Source: Cavia porcellus (taxonomy: Eukaryota; Chordata; Mammalia; Rodentia; Caviidae). Taken from it: a stretch of 64,000 nt of DNA. The notes under the pieces were generated by a model that searched no databases, was not told where the DNA came from, and saw only the letters and a program-made list of their open reading frames with translations. Shown piece by piece: positions 50,168 through 60,171 of this stretch (its first letter is position 1; each line of letters opens with the position of its first letter). The stretch covers positions 31,289,748 through 31,353,747 of the forward strand of contig NW_026947506.1 in the NCBI RefSeq assembly GCF_034190915.1, read 5' to 3'. The translations under genes were made by a program, and so were the position numbers.

Positions 50168-50275
50168 ATCTTTTTCTTTTATTGATTTACTTTTTTGCAG
50201 AGTTGGGGACTGAGCCCCAGGGCTCTGCATATGTTAGGCCAGTGCTCTACCAGCATGCTTTATCTCTAGGCCCAG
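50168..50275 (-). mobile_element. ID-type SINE (minus), diverged
   Basis: Reads tctttttcttttattgattt, gagttggggactgagcccca, gggctctgcatatgttaggc, agtgctctaccagcatgctt and tatctctaggccca. This is a reversed ID/dID unit of a different subfamily from that at 47343. Confidence 0.75.
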
Positions 50276-51260
50276 TTCATTTATTTATTTTTCTCTTCCA
50301 CCTGCCCTCTCCCAGATCATTTTTTAAAAGTACCATAATGATAACATAGCACACATTAACCATAGGGTAAGAGTAGTAATAGCTAATATTTGAGCATTAC
50401 CGTGCAGCAGATACCACTCAAACAAGCAGCAACAAATCCTGCCTATAGAAAAAGTAGCACAGTAAAGTACTGGAAAAACCTAGGAAACTGAGGTACAAAA
50501 GATATTCGAGTATACAAGATCACAGGCACTAAATGAGGACTTCAGGATTTTAACAGCACTACAAGATCACAGGGTCCTTCACCTGTGCCCCCAGTGATAA
50601 TGTCTGCATCACCAGCACAACACAGCAAACAAACATTGAGGGCAAGACAGTTGAGACACAGAAGAGAGAGCACCAGAGGTGTGGTCCTTTAGGAGCGACC
50701 TCCCTCTGCTCCCACCCTTCCTTAACACAAGCCAAAGGGAACCTCCCACTTCAATCACATAACATGAGTGGAGCAATGCAGGGGCCACCTTGCTGGGCCT
50801 GGCAACCCTCACATTTACCTGCAGTGACCATGCTCCAACAGCTTGTCCCCATCCATTCCTGAGGACTACCCCAGGGCCAGAGCACCCCTCATTCCCCACT
50901 GGAGGACAGCAGAGCTCCCTCTGGTTCTAGGCTGCTGTGTATAAAGAACGAGGAACAGTGCTGCATAGGTTTTATTCTGAGTATAAATTGTATTTCCAGG
51001 GATAAGTGGCTAGCTAAGCAACTAGTAAGTTGAAGTAGCAGCATTTTAGTTTTTAGCAAGCCACCAGACAACTGTCTAGAGTGGCTGCACTATTTTACAT
51101 CCCTTCCAGCACAGGATAAGCGATCTGGCTACCCATATCCTTGGTCTGCTTATAGGCATATGTGGGCATATGATTTTACTGCAGGCGTTTTGGAAGGGCA
51201 GCAGTAACATCTTTTCATGTACTTGTCACCTATGTATACTCTGCTAAAAATGTCAGTATA

Positions 51261-51525
51261 GGGGCCAGGAATTTAGTTCAGAGGCATAAGCACCTGCCTG
51301 GCGGGCAGTGGAACTACTGTTCCAGTGGTCTCTGGCTAGGAACCAGCACAGTGGAGCTTTCCCTGCCTGTGCCCTGACCTTTGCAGGCTGCACATTCTCA
51401 GCTGCGGGTCTAGGCTGTAAGAAGGGAGTTGGGTCCTCAGATGCCACCTGCCAGGGAGCTTTCATGTTTGCTTTATATATAGAGGCAAGGTCATAAGTTT
51501 GATCCCCGGTACCAAAAAAAGTCAG
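51261..51525 (+). mobile_element. ID SINE carrying a 176-bp internal insertion
   Basis: The left part, 51261-51307, reads ggggccaggaatttagttca, gaggcataagcacctgcctg, gcgggca. The right part, 51484-51525, reads ggcaaggtcataagtttgat, ccccggtaccaaaaaaa. Between them 176 bases that belong to no ID are inserted, with ggca on both sides. The whole is flanked by gtcagtata and gtcagcata, a likely target-site duplication in the surrounding L1. Confidence 0.85.
51313..51482 (+). repeat. Duplicated 170-bp segment, copy A (inside ID SINE)
   Basis: Begins actactgttccagtggtctc and ends gctttatatatag. It is about 94-95 percent identical by eye to 52659-52829 over its full length, with about nine substitutions and one 1-base gap. 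Confidence 0.93.
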
Positions 51526-51984
51526 CATATATTTGTTGCTCATTTCCCAATTAAGTCTGGTTTTGTGCTTGCACTATACAACTTTTGAAAGTACTTTACA
51601 CGTTACATACAAGAGATTTTTGTGGGAATCATGGCCTGCAAATGTTCCCTCTAATTCTGTGCCTTATCTTCTCATCTCTCAGTGGAATCTTTCACAAGCA
51701 AATGTCTCTAACCTTGATGAAGTCCAAATTTGTCCATTTTCCCATTGTGGCTCATGTTTGTGGTGCCACGTCTAAGAACTCTGCTAGACTCTTACTACTA
51801 TTTCTCAATAAAAGTTTTACGATTTCATGTTTTTACTTAAATTTGTGGGTAAATATCTGTGCAGGATATGAGATTAATCACAGGACCATTTTTGCCCAAA
51901 GTCATCCAATTACTGTAAGTACTACTAAATTTATTTAAAAGCCTATCTTTTCCTTGTTTAATTATCTTTTCATCTTCTTCAAAA

Positions 51985-52330
51985 CTGAGATGGCCCAAAG
52001 CTAGCAGAAGAAAGGAAGTAATAAGGATGAGGACAGAAATAAGTGAAATAGAGAATGGAAAAACAGGAGAGAAAACTGGCCTGGCCAAAAGTGGGTTTGG
52101 TGAAAAAATTGACAAAATTTCTAAGAACTTTGAGCTAGAATGACTAGAAAAAGAAACAGAAGTGGATTACTTAAATCAAGAAGACAGTATTGTGGACCTT
52201 ACAGAAGAAAAGATTATACAGTAATACTATGAACAGCTATAAAGCAACACTAGATAGCCAAGGTGACATGAACAAATTCCTAAACACACAAATTCCCATA
52301 ACTGACTCAAGAAAAACAGCAACGCAGACC
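51985..52330 (+). mobile_element. L1 ORF2 fragment (plus)
   Basis: Reads agaagaaaggaagtaataag, aagtgaaatagagaatggaa, aatactatgaacagctat, gacatgaacaaattcctaaa and cataactgactcaagaaaaa. This matches L1 ORF2 between the endonuclease and RT domains. It abuts the minus-strand L1 3' part. Confidence 0.82.
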
Positions 52331-52658
52331 CTGCCAGCAGGCACAGAGATGGAGCAAGTAAGGAGCTACTTACCAGCATCTCTGAGGATGTTCTGGCCCC
52401 ACCTCCTGGCTGTCCTAGAATTTCCACCCTGGCGACAGTGGATTTTCTCCTTATAGTCCTGTGGCTTTGCTCCCTTTTCTCAAGTACAGTACAGCATACG
52501 CCTGGCTGTTTGTCATCACTGAAAGCTCTAAAAAGTTCGCCATTACAGCTTTAGTTCAGTCCCCAAGCTCACTGGTCTTTCCTCTGTTCCTTCCATCCAC
52601 TGATCTCACCCATTAAATCTCTTGTTTCAGCTGTATATCAACATCTTCCATCTCCCAG

Positions 52659-52829
52659 ACTACTGTTCCACTGGTCTCTGGCTAGGGAACCATCACAGTG
52701 GAGCTTTCCCTGCCTGTGCCCTGACATTTGCAGGCTGCACATTCTCAGCTGCAGGTCTAGGCTATAAGGAGGGAGTTGGGTCCTCAGACACCACCTGCCA
52801 GGGAGCTTTCATGTTTGCTTTATATATAG
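52659..52829 (+). repeat. Duplicated 171-bp segment, copy B
   Basis: Begins actactgttccactggtctc and ends gctttatatatag. It is the sister of 51313-51482. Here it is embedded in non-SINE sequence with no matching flanks. Confidence 0.93.
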
Positions 52830-54109
52830 TGTTGTAGTTGACAGAAGGAACAGGGAAAGGATATCTACACTCCCTTTCCTACAAACAGAAGCAGCTTTTC
52901 AGTAAATAGTGTCTGCTGGGTACACAGGTATGCAGAGCATTCCAGACTCCTGCCTGAGACCAGGCCTCCTGAAGGGCTCCCAGTGGCCAGCCAGCCCCTT
53001 CAGGCTCCCATCTGGAACAGCATCACAGAAACAGCCCCTTGTTCTGGGCAACCTCTGAGGACTAGTACCTGAACCCCCTTCTCATATCGCTTACTTAGAA
53101 AAAAATTCACCATGTGCATCCTTCCTCTGTCTCTTTGAGATGGATATATCTGTAGCTACATGTGTCCTAGAGCTAGGAGGATTCCTTTGAAAATCGACCA
53201 TCAGGAGGGGCAGGGTCCTGCCAACCTAGTCGCACATACACTGACTGGTCTTCTTCCCTGCTTTTGTGACTTCCCTGCCTCCAACTGGCATCGGCTTCCT
53301 TGTTCTCCTGTAAGAGGGCCAGTCACCTCTGCACAACCCCCCACAGGGAGCTCGGCTCTTTCCCTATTGTCAGGAGTACCTGAATAAAACCTGTTTTCAC
53401 CACTGGAACTAACATCAGGGTACGTATCGCTTGACATGTTTCACAACTGACACTCAACATCCACTGAACTGACCTAGCCATGGAGTGCTTTGAAGGCACA
53501 GAATGGAACCAGGCCATTAGACACTCTCAACCTGCAGAGAGCAGGGGACTCCAGCAGGTCAGGGCTACCACCAAAGTGCAAAAGAGCCAACCACTACCAC
53601 AGTGGCCTTCAGTGGGACAAGCACTGAACATAATTCTACTCCACTGCCTATCTGCCCTGCTCCCACAGTCCACCCAGCTCTGTTCCAAGGAGGCAGACCT
53701 GAGCTGCAGGCCCGCCAGCAAACGGCAGAGAGATAATCTCCCCAGAACAGCAACAGGGACTGTTTGTTACCAAGAATGAAAAAGACAGGGGCACAGTACA
53801 CCTGACAGCTGCTAACCACTTTCCCAGTATCCACACACCCCAACAATAGGGGGCATCTGCTGTGCATCCCACAATGGCATCAGTGCATACTCATTCATTC
53901 AACACACATCTGGTGAGCTCTGGCGCACACATGCTCTGTCCATCAGAATACCATAAAACCAGGCCTTTTCCTCTTCTAGATACGGTGCTCTGAGCCGGAG
54001 GACATGATCCCCAGTGTCCCCATACAACTGACAGCTACCTTCACCCAGGAAGACAGGCTTCCAAGAAAGACAGTCCTGAGCTTGGAAAGTTGCTCCCTCC
54101 TCTGTGCAT

Positions 54110-54475
54110 CCTCTTTATTTATAAAATTGCTTATGCAAAGATATTACCATGCATAATACATTCAATTATGCAGTGTAAGATGCAGCCTTAATGGGGAACA
54201 TTCAAGTCAGCCACACGGACACTCTGGGAACTGTGCTGCTGACTTTCAAGCTTGTTTGGACCCTTCAGCATCCATGGGGACATAGAATAAATACACACCG
54301 CTGTGCTCATATTGCTCTCCCACTACTTCCTGGCAGGATGAGGTGCCTGGAGCTGCTGCCTTTCCCAGCCTTGGTCACAGGACTACATTAGCATGTAAAT
54401 AGCTGACAGATACAAGGAAATGAAAGTGAGGAAGAGCTCTTTAATTAACTTTAATCCTCTGAAAATCCATGCAAC
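54110..54475. promoter_or_regulatory. Candidate conserved non-coding element
   Basis: This block is repeat-free with octamer/POU-type words ATGCAAAG (54133) and ATGCATAAT (54149), ttcaattatgcag, gcatgtaaatagctgaca, and aattaactttaatcctctg (homeodomain-like). It looks like a bipartite AT-rich enhancer with a GC-richer centre. Composition-based inference. Confidence 0.45.
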
Positions 54476-56034
54476 AATCTGCTCTGATGTCCCATCTCCT
54501 CAGGAGGCCCTCTGCTTGGCCAGGGCTGCAGGGACAGATGTGGTGTCACTGCTAGTCCCATGTAATCTGGAGAGGGCCTGGAACAGGGTTCAAGGCACAC
54601 TCCAAAGTGGCACACACAACCTGCAGGACTCTGGAGGTGGTAGCACTGCTTTAGCAACCCTAGCCGGACCTCAGAGACTCCCGAGTTAAGTGTTTCACCT
54701 GGTCCCACTGTCTAGCACCAGCACTGCCTGAGGCAGAAATCAGCCAAGGAGATGGGCCATTGGATCTGTCATGGGAGACTGCTGCCCGCCACATCCTGCA
54801 GACAGTTGTTGCTGCTGTGGGCTCAGGAAGGACCTGAGCACAACTGGGGCCTAGCACGGGAGGGAGCTGGACGGGGCCACTCAGGTGGACACAGATGTAC
54901 ACTGGTGGCTGAGGCCCAATGGAGAGCAAGACAAGGGGAATAAGGGAAACAGTGCAAAGAGCAACTACCCAAGAGAGGCAGACAACATAATGGGGCTGGA
55001 AAGACAGACTGCAGCACATATTCCTGGGACAGACACCAAGACCCTGCCTGAGGGGCATTACTGCTGATGCATCTCAACCCTTGGATCCTGCAGGACCCAG
55101 AAGAGGTACATCTTCTTCTCTAATGCTGACACTGAGAACACAGCCAGGACTGAATACGTACAATTGGCCCTGGAAACGTTCTTAAATTACTGCAGTGTCC
55201 AAAGCCTGATCACATAGGGCCTGAGGGGACAAACAGAAGCCATCAGCACACAGGGAATGAGGTGGAGATGCTCACAATCATGCTCAAAACAGAACAGTCT
55301 TTAGAAACACGAGCGCTGCATCCTAAAAGAGGCCACGCTCAAGTCAGATCATAACTCAAATGGACGACAAGGACAGCTTAGCAGCTTCAAGCCAGAGCAG
55401 GGTGCAGAAGTGGAGAGGGAGGCAGAGGCCAGATTCCAGCATGCACTATGCCACCAGATGTGTGGAGCAGGTTCTCTCTTCCTCCTGTTCCAGGAGGGGC
55501 TGTGTGGGGCACACCTGTTCTCCTGCTTAGATTTACTGGCTTCAGGATGCATTGAGGCAAACTGGGAATGGAAGCCTAATGTTTCTGTGCAAGAAGAAGA
55601 AGTCAGTGACACAGTCTGGCCACATGCAGGCCTGGCAGGAACACAGAACTACTCAGGGGTTCCTGGATGGAGATGCCCGCCTGGGAGCAGGGGAGAAGTG
55701 TGATGGGTACCCACTGGAATTGAGCATCCTTGGCAGGGAGCTTCTGCTTCCAGAGGCTGCAGTAACATAAAAAGCCACACTGTCCCAACCAGTCCCCTGC
55801 ATTCTCTCTCTCAAGTTGTCCGGCCTGTATGTCCCTGCATCAGAAAAGGACAGGCCCTGTGTGCTGCCAGGCCAGGAATTACTCTGCAGGCTGTGACATA
55901 CAACATGCAATCATCTCTCCGACTCCAAGGTCATGACCGACAGAGAGGAAAAGCCCCTGTCCTCAGCACACCGTTCCACATGACTCTCAGGCCGGCCCAG
56001 TGCTTTGCATTTATGTGATGCTGTTCCTCTTGGG

Positions 56035-56275
56035 AGCTCATAGGGCTAAATGAAGCTGGTTCCAGGAATAAATCATACTTCTGTAACCAGCAATATTTCT
56101 TTAACCGGAGGTTAATAAAAATCACCGACAAAGGCTAACCAGAGGATCTAATTTATTTAGAGACTTTCATAAGGCTGTGGATAAAGCCCTTTATAAAGGC
56201 TTATTACAGCGCTGGAGGAAGCCCTAGAAAAGCGACAGTCACTTAGTGGGATTTGTAGGCCCCAAAGCAAAGTGA
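56035..56275. promoter_or_regulatory. Candidate conserved non-coding element
   Basis: Reads aataaatcatacttctgtaa, ttaaccggaggttaataaaa, atctaatttatttagagact, ccctttataaaggcttatta and cagcgctggaggaag, with retained CpGs (accgg, accgac, gcgac, gcgctgg). There is no repeat signature. Confidence 0.45.
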
Positions 56276-56639
56276 AAAATTTAACAGGACTCCTGGAAGG
56301 ATAGGGAGGGGAGAATGAAAAGGGAGCCAATTTGTCACCTAAGGAGCCAGCCTTAGCTGAGGCCATCCTGGAGCATATCCCAGGGAGATGCCCAAAACCA
56401 CGGCCAGGAGGCCAACCACCAAGGACTGCCCAAGGCATGAGCCAACGCAGGGTAGTAACTAAACCCTAAGTTCTTCTGGGCCACCTGAAAGGAGGCCAAG
56501 TCATTATGGGTAGAAAAGGTGGCCTCACCCACCACACTAACGGAGTAGACGAGGCAGGGAACTCACCTTTCACACTATGAAGATGCCAGACCGCTGGTCT
56601 CACCTGCAGAACCAGTGGCTCAAGTTAGGAAATCTACAC

Positions 56640-56695
56640 CCTCCTTCTCCCCCTCCTCCTCCTCTACCACCTCCTCTCCCCCGCCACAAAGGTCC
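56640..56695. repeat. CCT-rich polypyrimidine tract
   Basis: Sequence such as ctccttctccccctcctcct followed by ctaccacctcctctccccc forms a strand-asymmetric pyrimidine tract of about 55 bp, with potential for triplex or H-DNA. Confidence 0.75.
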
Positions 56696-57011
56696 CAGTG
56701 TTCCCACCTACCTTGTCAGACAGGCACTGGCTCACAGCTCACCTCCCTGGCTAGACATGGCAGAACTATGAGGATAAATGCTGCAAACCCATGGACACTT
56801 CTGGTCTAAAAGGACTGAAAACACTTTAGATGGGAAGTGCAGGAACTGTCAAATTTCCCACATATCTGTCCCCAAACTGAGCTCTGTACAGAGAAGGCCA
56901 ATACAGGCTCCTAGAACTCCCTCCAGGGATCCTGGCGCACCTGAGTGATGCTAAACCTTGCCTGGCACCCTGCTTCATGCTATGTTCAAACTCCATAAAA
57001 CATCATGTTGC

Positions 57012-57125
57012 AGCCAGGTGTGGTGGTACACGCTTGTAATCCCAGCACTTGGGAGGCTGAGGCAGGAGGAACACAACTTCAAGATTGGCCTAGGTTCTAT
57101 AGAAAGACTTTGTCAAAAAAAAAAA
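57012..57125 (+). mobile_element. B1 SINE
   Basis: Reads gccaggtgtggtggtacacg, aatcccagcacttgggaggc, ggaggaacacaacttcaaga, and agactttgtc followed by an A12 tail. Confidence 0.9.
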
Positions 57126-57784
57126 GCCACATTCTGATGTTAGGCAAACAAGGGGTTAAGTGCCACTGGCCTGAGACCATGGACCCAACGTCCCACTTCC
57201 AGCCAAAGAAGCAGAGCCCCTTGACTTGAGGTCACTCCTCACAGATTCTACCAGCACCTTGAGTCCCAGATCTCTCTGGTGAGATGCCTTGACTTGAAGG
57301 AGCGGCAGCACCTTTCCAGCCCCATCTGCCAGGAGCTCACCTCGGCACACCAAGCTGCTCACACCTCTGTTTCCGCCACACACACAGGGACCTGGCACAC
57401 CCGACTCTCAGCTACAGGAGATGGAGTCTCAGCAGACAAGTGGGCCCCTAGAAAGAGCCCAGTCCAATGAGACCTCAAGGCTGAACCTTGAGCTTTCTGT
57501 CCTGCACCCCATCCTGTTTAAAATCTCCAGCCCGTACTATCCACCACCCCAAGTCCTCAGATTCTCAGCAACTGGCACGTCTGCGTCCCACCTAGTTCTC
57601 CCGACCCAGCAGTAAGCTGGCACCAGGCAAAAGCAAGCAACAAGCATTCAGGACAGAGAGCTGCATCATCAGGTGCAGAAGGACAACCATGTGAGCCACG
57701 GACAGTCCTGAGCATGGGACACTGTGTCCGGCAGGACATCTGCCCTTCCTCCCTGATGCTTCACTGGGGGCAGTCTGGGTCTCT

Positions 57785-57950
57785 GTGGGTAAAAGTTAAT
57801 CAAAAGAACATCAACTACAAGCTGCACTCTTCCTTTTGATTGTTTTCCACCTGATGATGGATGATATTTAATACTCTCCAGTTTGAGTATCCTGGGTCTG
57901 TAAATACCGATCCTGTTTTATTGCTATTTAATCACTATTACGGTGGCAAG
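57785..57950. promoter_or_regulatory. Candidate conserved non-coding element
   Basis: Reads gtaaaagttaatcaaaagaa, ccttttgattgttttccacc (TCF/LEF- and SOX-like words), gatgatatttaatactctcc, gtaaataccgatcctgtttt and gctatttaatcactattacg. Repeat-free with retained CpGs. Confidence 0.42.
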
Positions 57951-58239
57951 GGCCAGTCCTCCTCCACTGGGCTTAATGTTCCATGAGGGTCTAGAGGGAA
58001 AAGCAGGCAAACTGCATAAAATGGGCTTTCCAGGAGTAGAATACACTCACATGCTCAGTGCACACATATGTGTGAACACTGACATGCAGACTCATTCACA
58101 CACACACATTCCCCAAGGACACATGAGGGGCAGTGAGGCAGAGGAAGGTACTCACAGAGAGGAAGGAGCCAGCACCAGAGTTAAACACGCCTGAGCAGGA
58201 GCCCTGCCTATTCACCAGACTGCAGGTTCCTCCCCATTA

Positions 58240-58345
58240 AAGTGGGATTTTGTAAATTCTAGTTGTATTTTCAAAATGATTATTAAATGGAATTATTATC
58301 ACAGTGTTAACAAAAACAAGTTAATCTCATGAATGCTAGCATCAT
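58240..58345. promoter_or_regulatory. Short AT-rich candidate conserved element
   Basis: Reads attttcaaaatgattattaa, atggaattattatcacagtg and ttaacaaaaacaagttaatc. Close to two similar blocks (57785 and 58800), suggesting a cluster. Confidence 0.3.
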
Positions 58346-58799
58346 AGTTCCTTTGGTTGGGGTCCCACATGTGGCTGAACATCTTTGGCAATAAATTTAT
58401 CCCTAGAAATGGGAGGCCTAGGCCCACTCTAACAAAAACCATGGTGACTAGGATCCAGTGATGGCCTGGTCAGCAGCCCTGAAACAGTCCCTCATTCTCC
58501 TGGGTGGGCAGACAGAAGCTCTGAGACAACCTAGAACCTCCCACGTCATCTAGTGTGTGAGTGGGATTTTCACAAGTGGTGAGCACAGGGACACCTCCAG
58601 ATTGTCAGTATGGGAAACCTCACAGGATTTGGGGGAGTCAGTGACGCTGATAAGGCAATGGGGCTGTGAAGAACAGCTTTCCAGTGACACAAGTACTGAC
58701 CTGGCTATCAGCAGGCCAAGGGCAGGTACACCCAAGCCTGAGACAATAGGGAGGCCGGGTGGCACCTTCAACATCTTTGAAAAAGACTCTGAGAGGCCT

Positions 58800-58990
58800 G
58801 GCCATGGTTCAAATACCACCACAGCGCTGCAGCTATTTTTGGAAGCAACACTCGAGAGGCTGCCTTGGCAGGGAACCATGCCTTTGAGCACGACCATCAA
58901 TTTTCACCTGCCGCCAGCCGCCTTTCCTTTCAGGATCAAGGTTATTCAAAGATTTGGATTTCTTCGAAATTGTGTTAAAATGGGACTAGG
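58800..58990. promoter_or_regulatory. Candidate conserved non-coding element
   Basis: Reads ccaccacagcgctgcagcta, tttttggaagcaacactcga, caattttcacctgccgccag, ccgcctttcctttcagg and attcaaagatttggatttct. It has a high density of intact CpG and no repeat match. The 149-codon plus frame 58557-59006 spans it but shows no domain. Confidence 0.38.
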
Positions 58991-60151
58991 TCTCCACCAA
59001 AGATGAGAGGGGAGTTCACAGATGATCAGGGGCAGTGCAAGGTAAAGTAAGCCAGCCTGTGGGAGACAAGGGCCCCAGAGCAGGCCTCCCAGGTTTCCCA
59101 GGTACTCTCCTGACTTCCCTGGGAGCCCATAAGAGGCTACACCAAAGGTTGACTGTGCTGGTTGGAAAAAGTTGGGTCCAGGCACTGGAGACCCCTCACA
59201 GGCATCGTGGCCAAACCTGGCTCCTCTCTGAGCCTAGGTTTCTCTTGTAAGGTGAGACCTCAGCTTGGGAGCCCCACAGCCCTGTCCCAGTTAAGATACC
59301 AGGCTTCTCAATCACTGACAAAGCTGTGTTATGGGCACCCCAGAGATGAGGGATACCATGGAGCCTTAATGGAGGTGGGTGGGGTGCACACATCTTGGGC
59401 CCAGGCTCTGAAGAAAGGTACCAGCTTCAGGATCAAGATCAGTTATATGTGAATGAGTGTTTTAGAAACTCAAAGTCAGTGCAGCAAAGCCCATGAATGA
59501 AGTATAGAGACCATCCATGAAGACATGATCTACCCTGTGCCCACAAGGCTCAACCTGTCTGTCCCCTCCAGCTCCACCATAAGACCCCAAGGGTGCTTCA
59601 GATGAGCTGGCACTGTGGCATGGCCTGCAAACTGCAGGCATCACAAACTAAGACTCCTAGCGAAACCTTTCCATGGAGGACCTTCCCAGAGTTACCCTTT
59701 GAGAAGGAGTGTCACACACAGAGGGAAAGGGCACAGAGGAACCAAAGCAAGGGCCAAGACTGCATTCACACAGGCCTGCCACCACTGAGAGCCATCTAAC
59801 ACAAGCCACTGCGGGTACGGATTGCTGCAACCCTCACTCCAACCACATACCCTGACCACCGAGAAGGACAAGCAAAGGCAGAGACAGCCAGGGACAGGGC
59901 ACCTTGGCTCCTTACCCCAATTGCTTCCCTGTCCACTTCCCAGCCCCATCACTAATAATCACACCTGCAACCTTCACTGTTGGGAAAGGTGAAAACAATG
60001 ACCAGTTACTGGGTTTCCAAGCTGTTAACATCAGATCATGGCATCAAACAGATTCACCCACACCCACTACCTGCTGTGAGCACATTCAGATGTCCCCTCA
60101 AGCCTGCAGATAGCAGCCCAGCCTGCCCTCTCTGGAGCCCATGTGCCCGCT

Positions 60152-60171
60152 AGCACTGCAGAGGGCGCTGC
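60152..60171 (+). promoter_or_regulatory. CTCF-like motif
   Basis: Reads agcactgcagagggcgctgc, a good match to the CTCF core with its CTGCAGAGGGCGC form. Occupancy not assessable. Confidence 0.5.

Larger units (their letters stand above)
50930..51960 (-). mobile_element. L1 3' part (minus), split by an ID SINE
   Basis: In reverse orientation it gives L1 ORF2-end/3' sequence: gagtggctgcactattttac, tcttttcatgtacttgtcac, then after the ID ttccctctaattctgtgcct, accttgatgaagtccaaatt, gtggtgccacgtctaagaac, gttttacgatttcatg and caggaccatttttgccc. The ID at 51261-51532 sits inside it. Confidence 0.8.
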
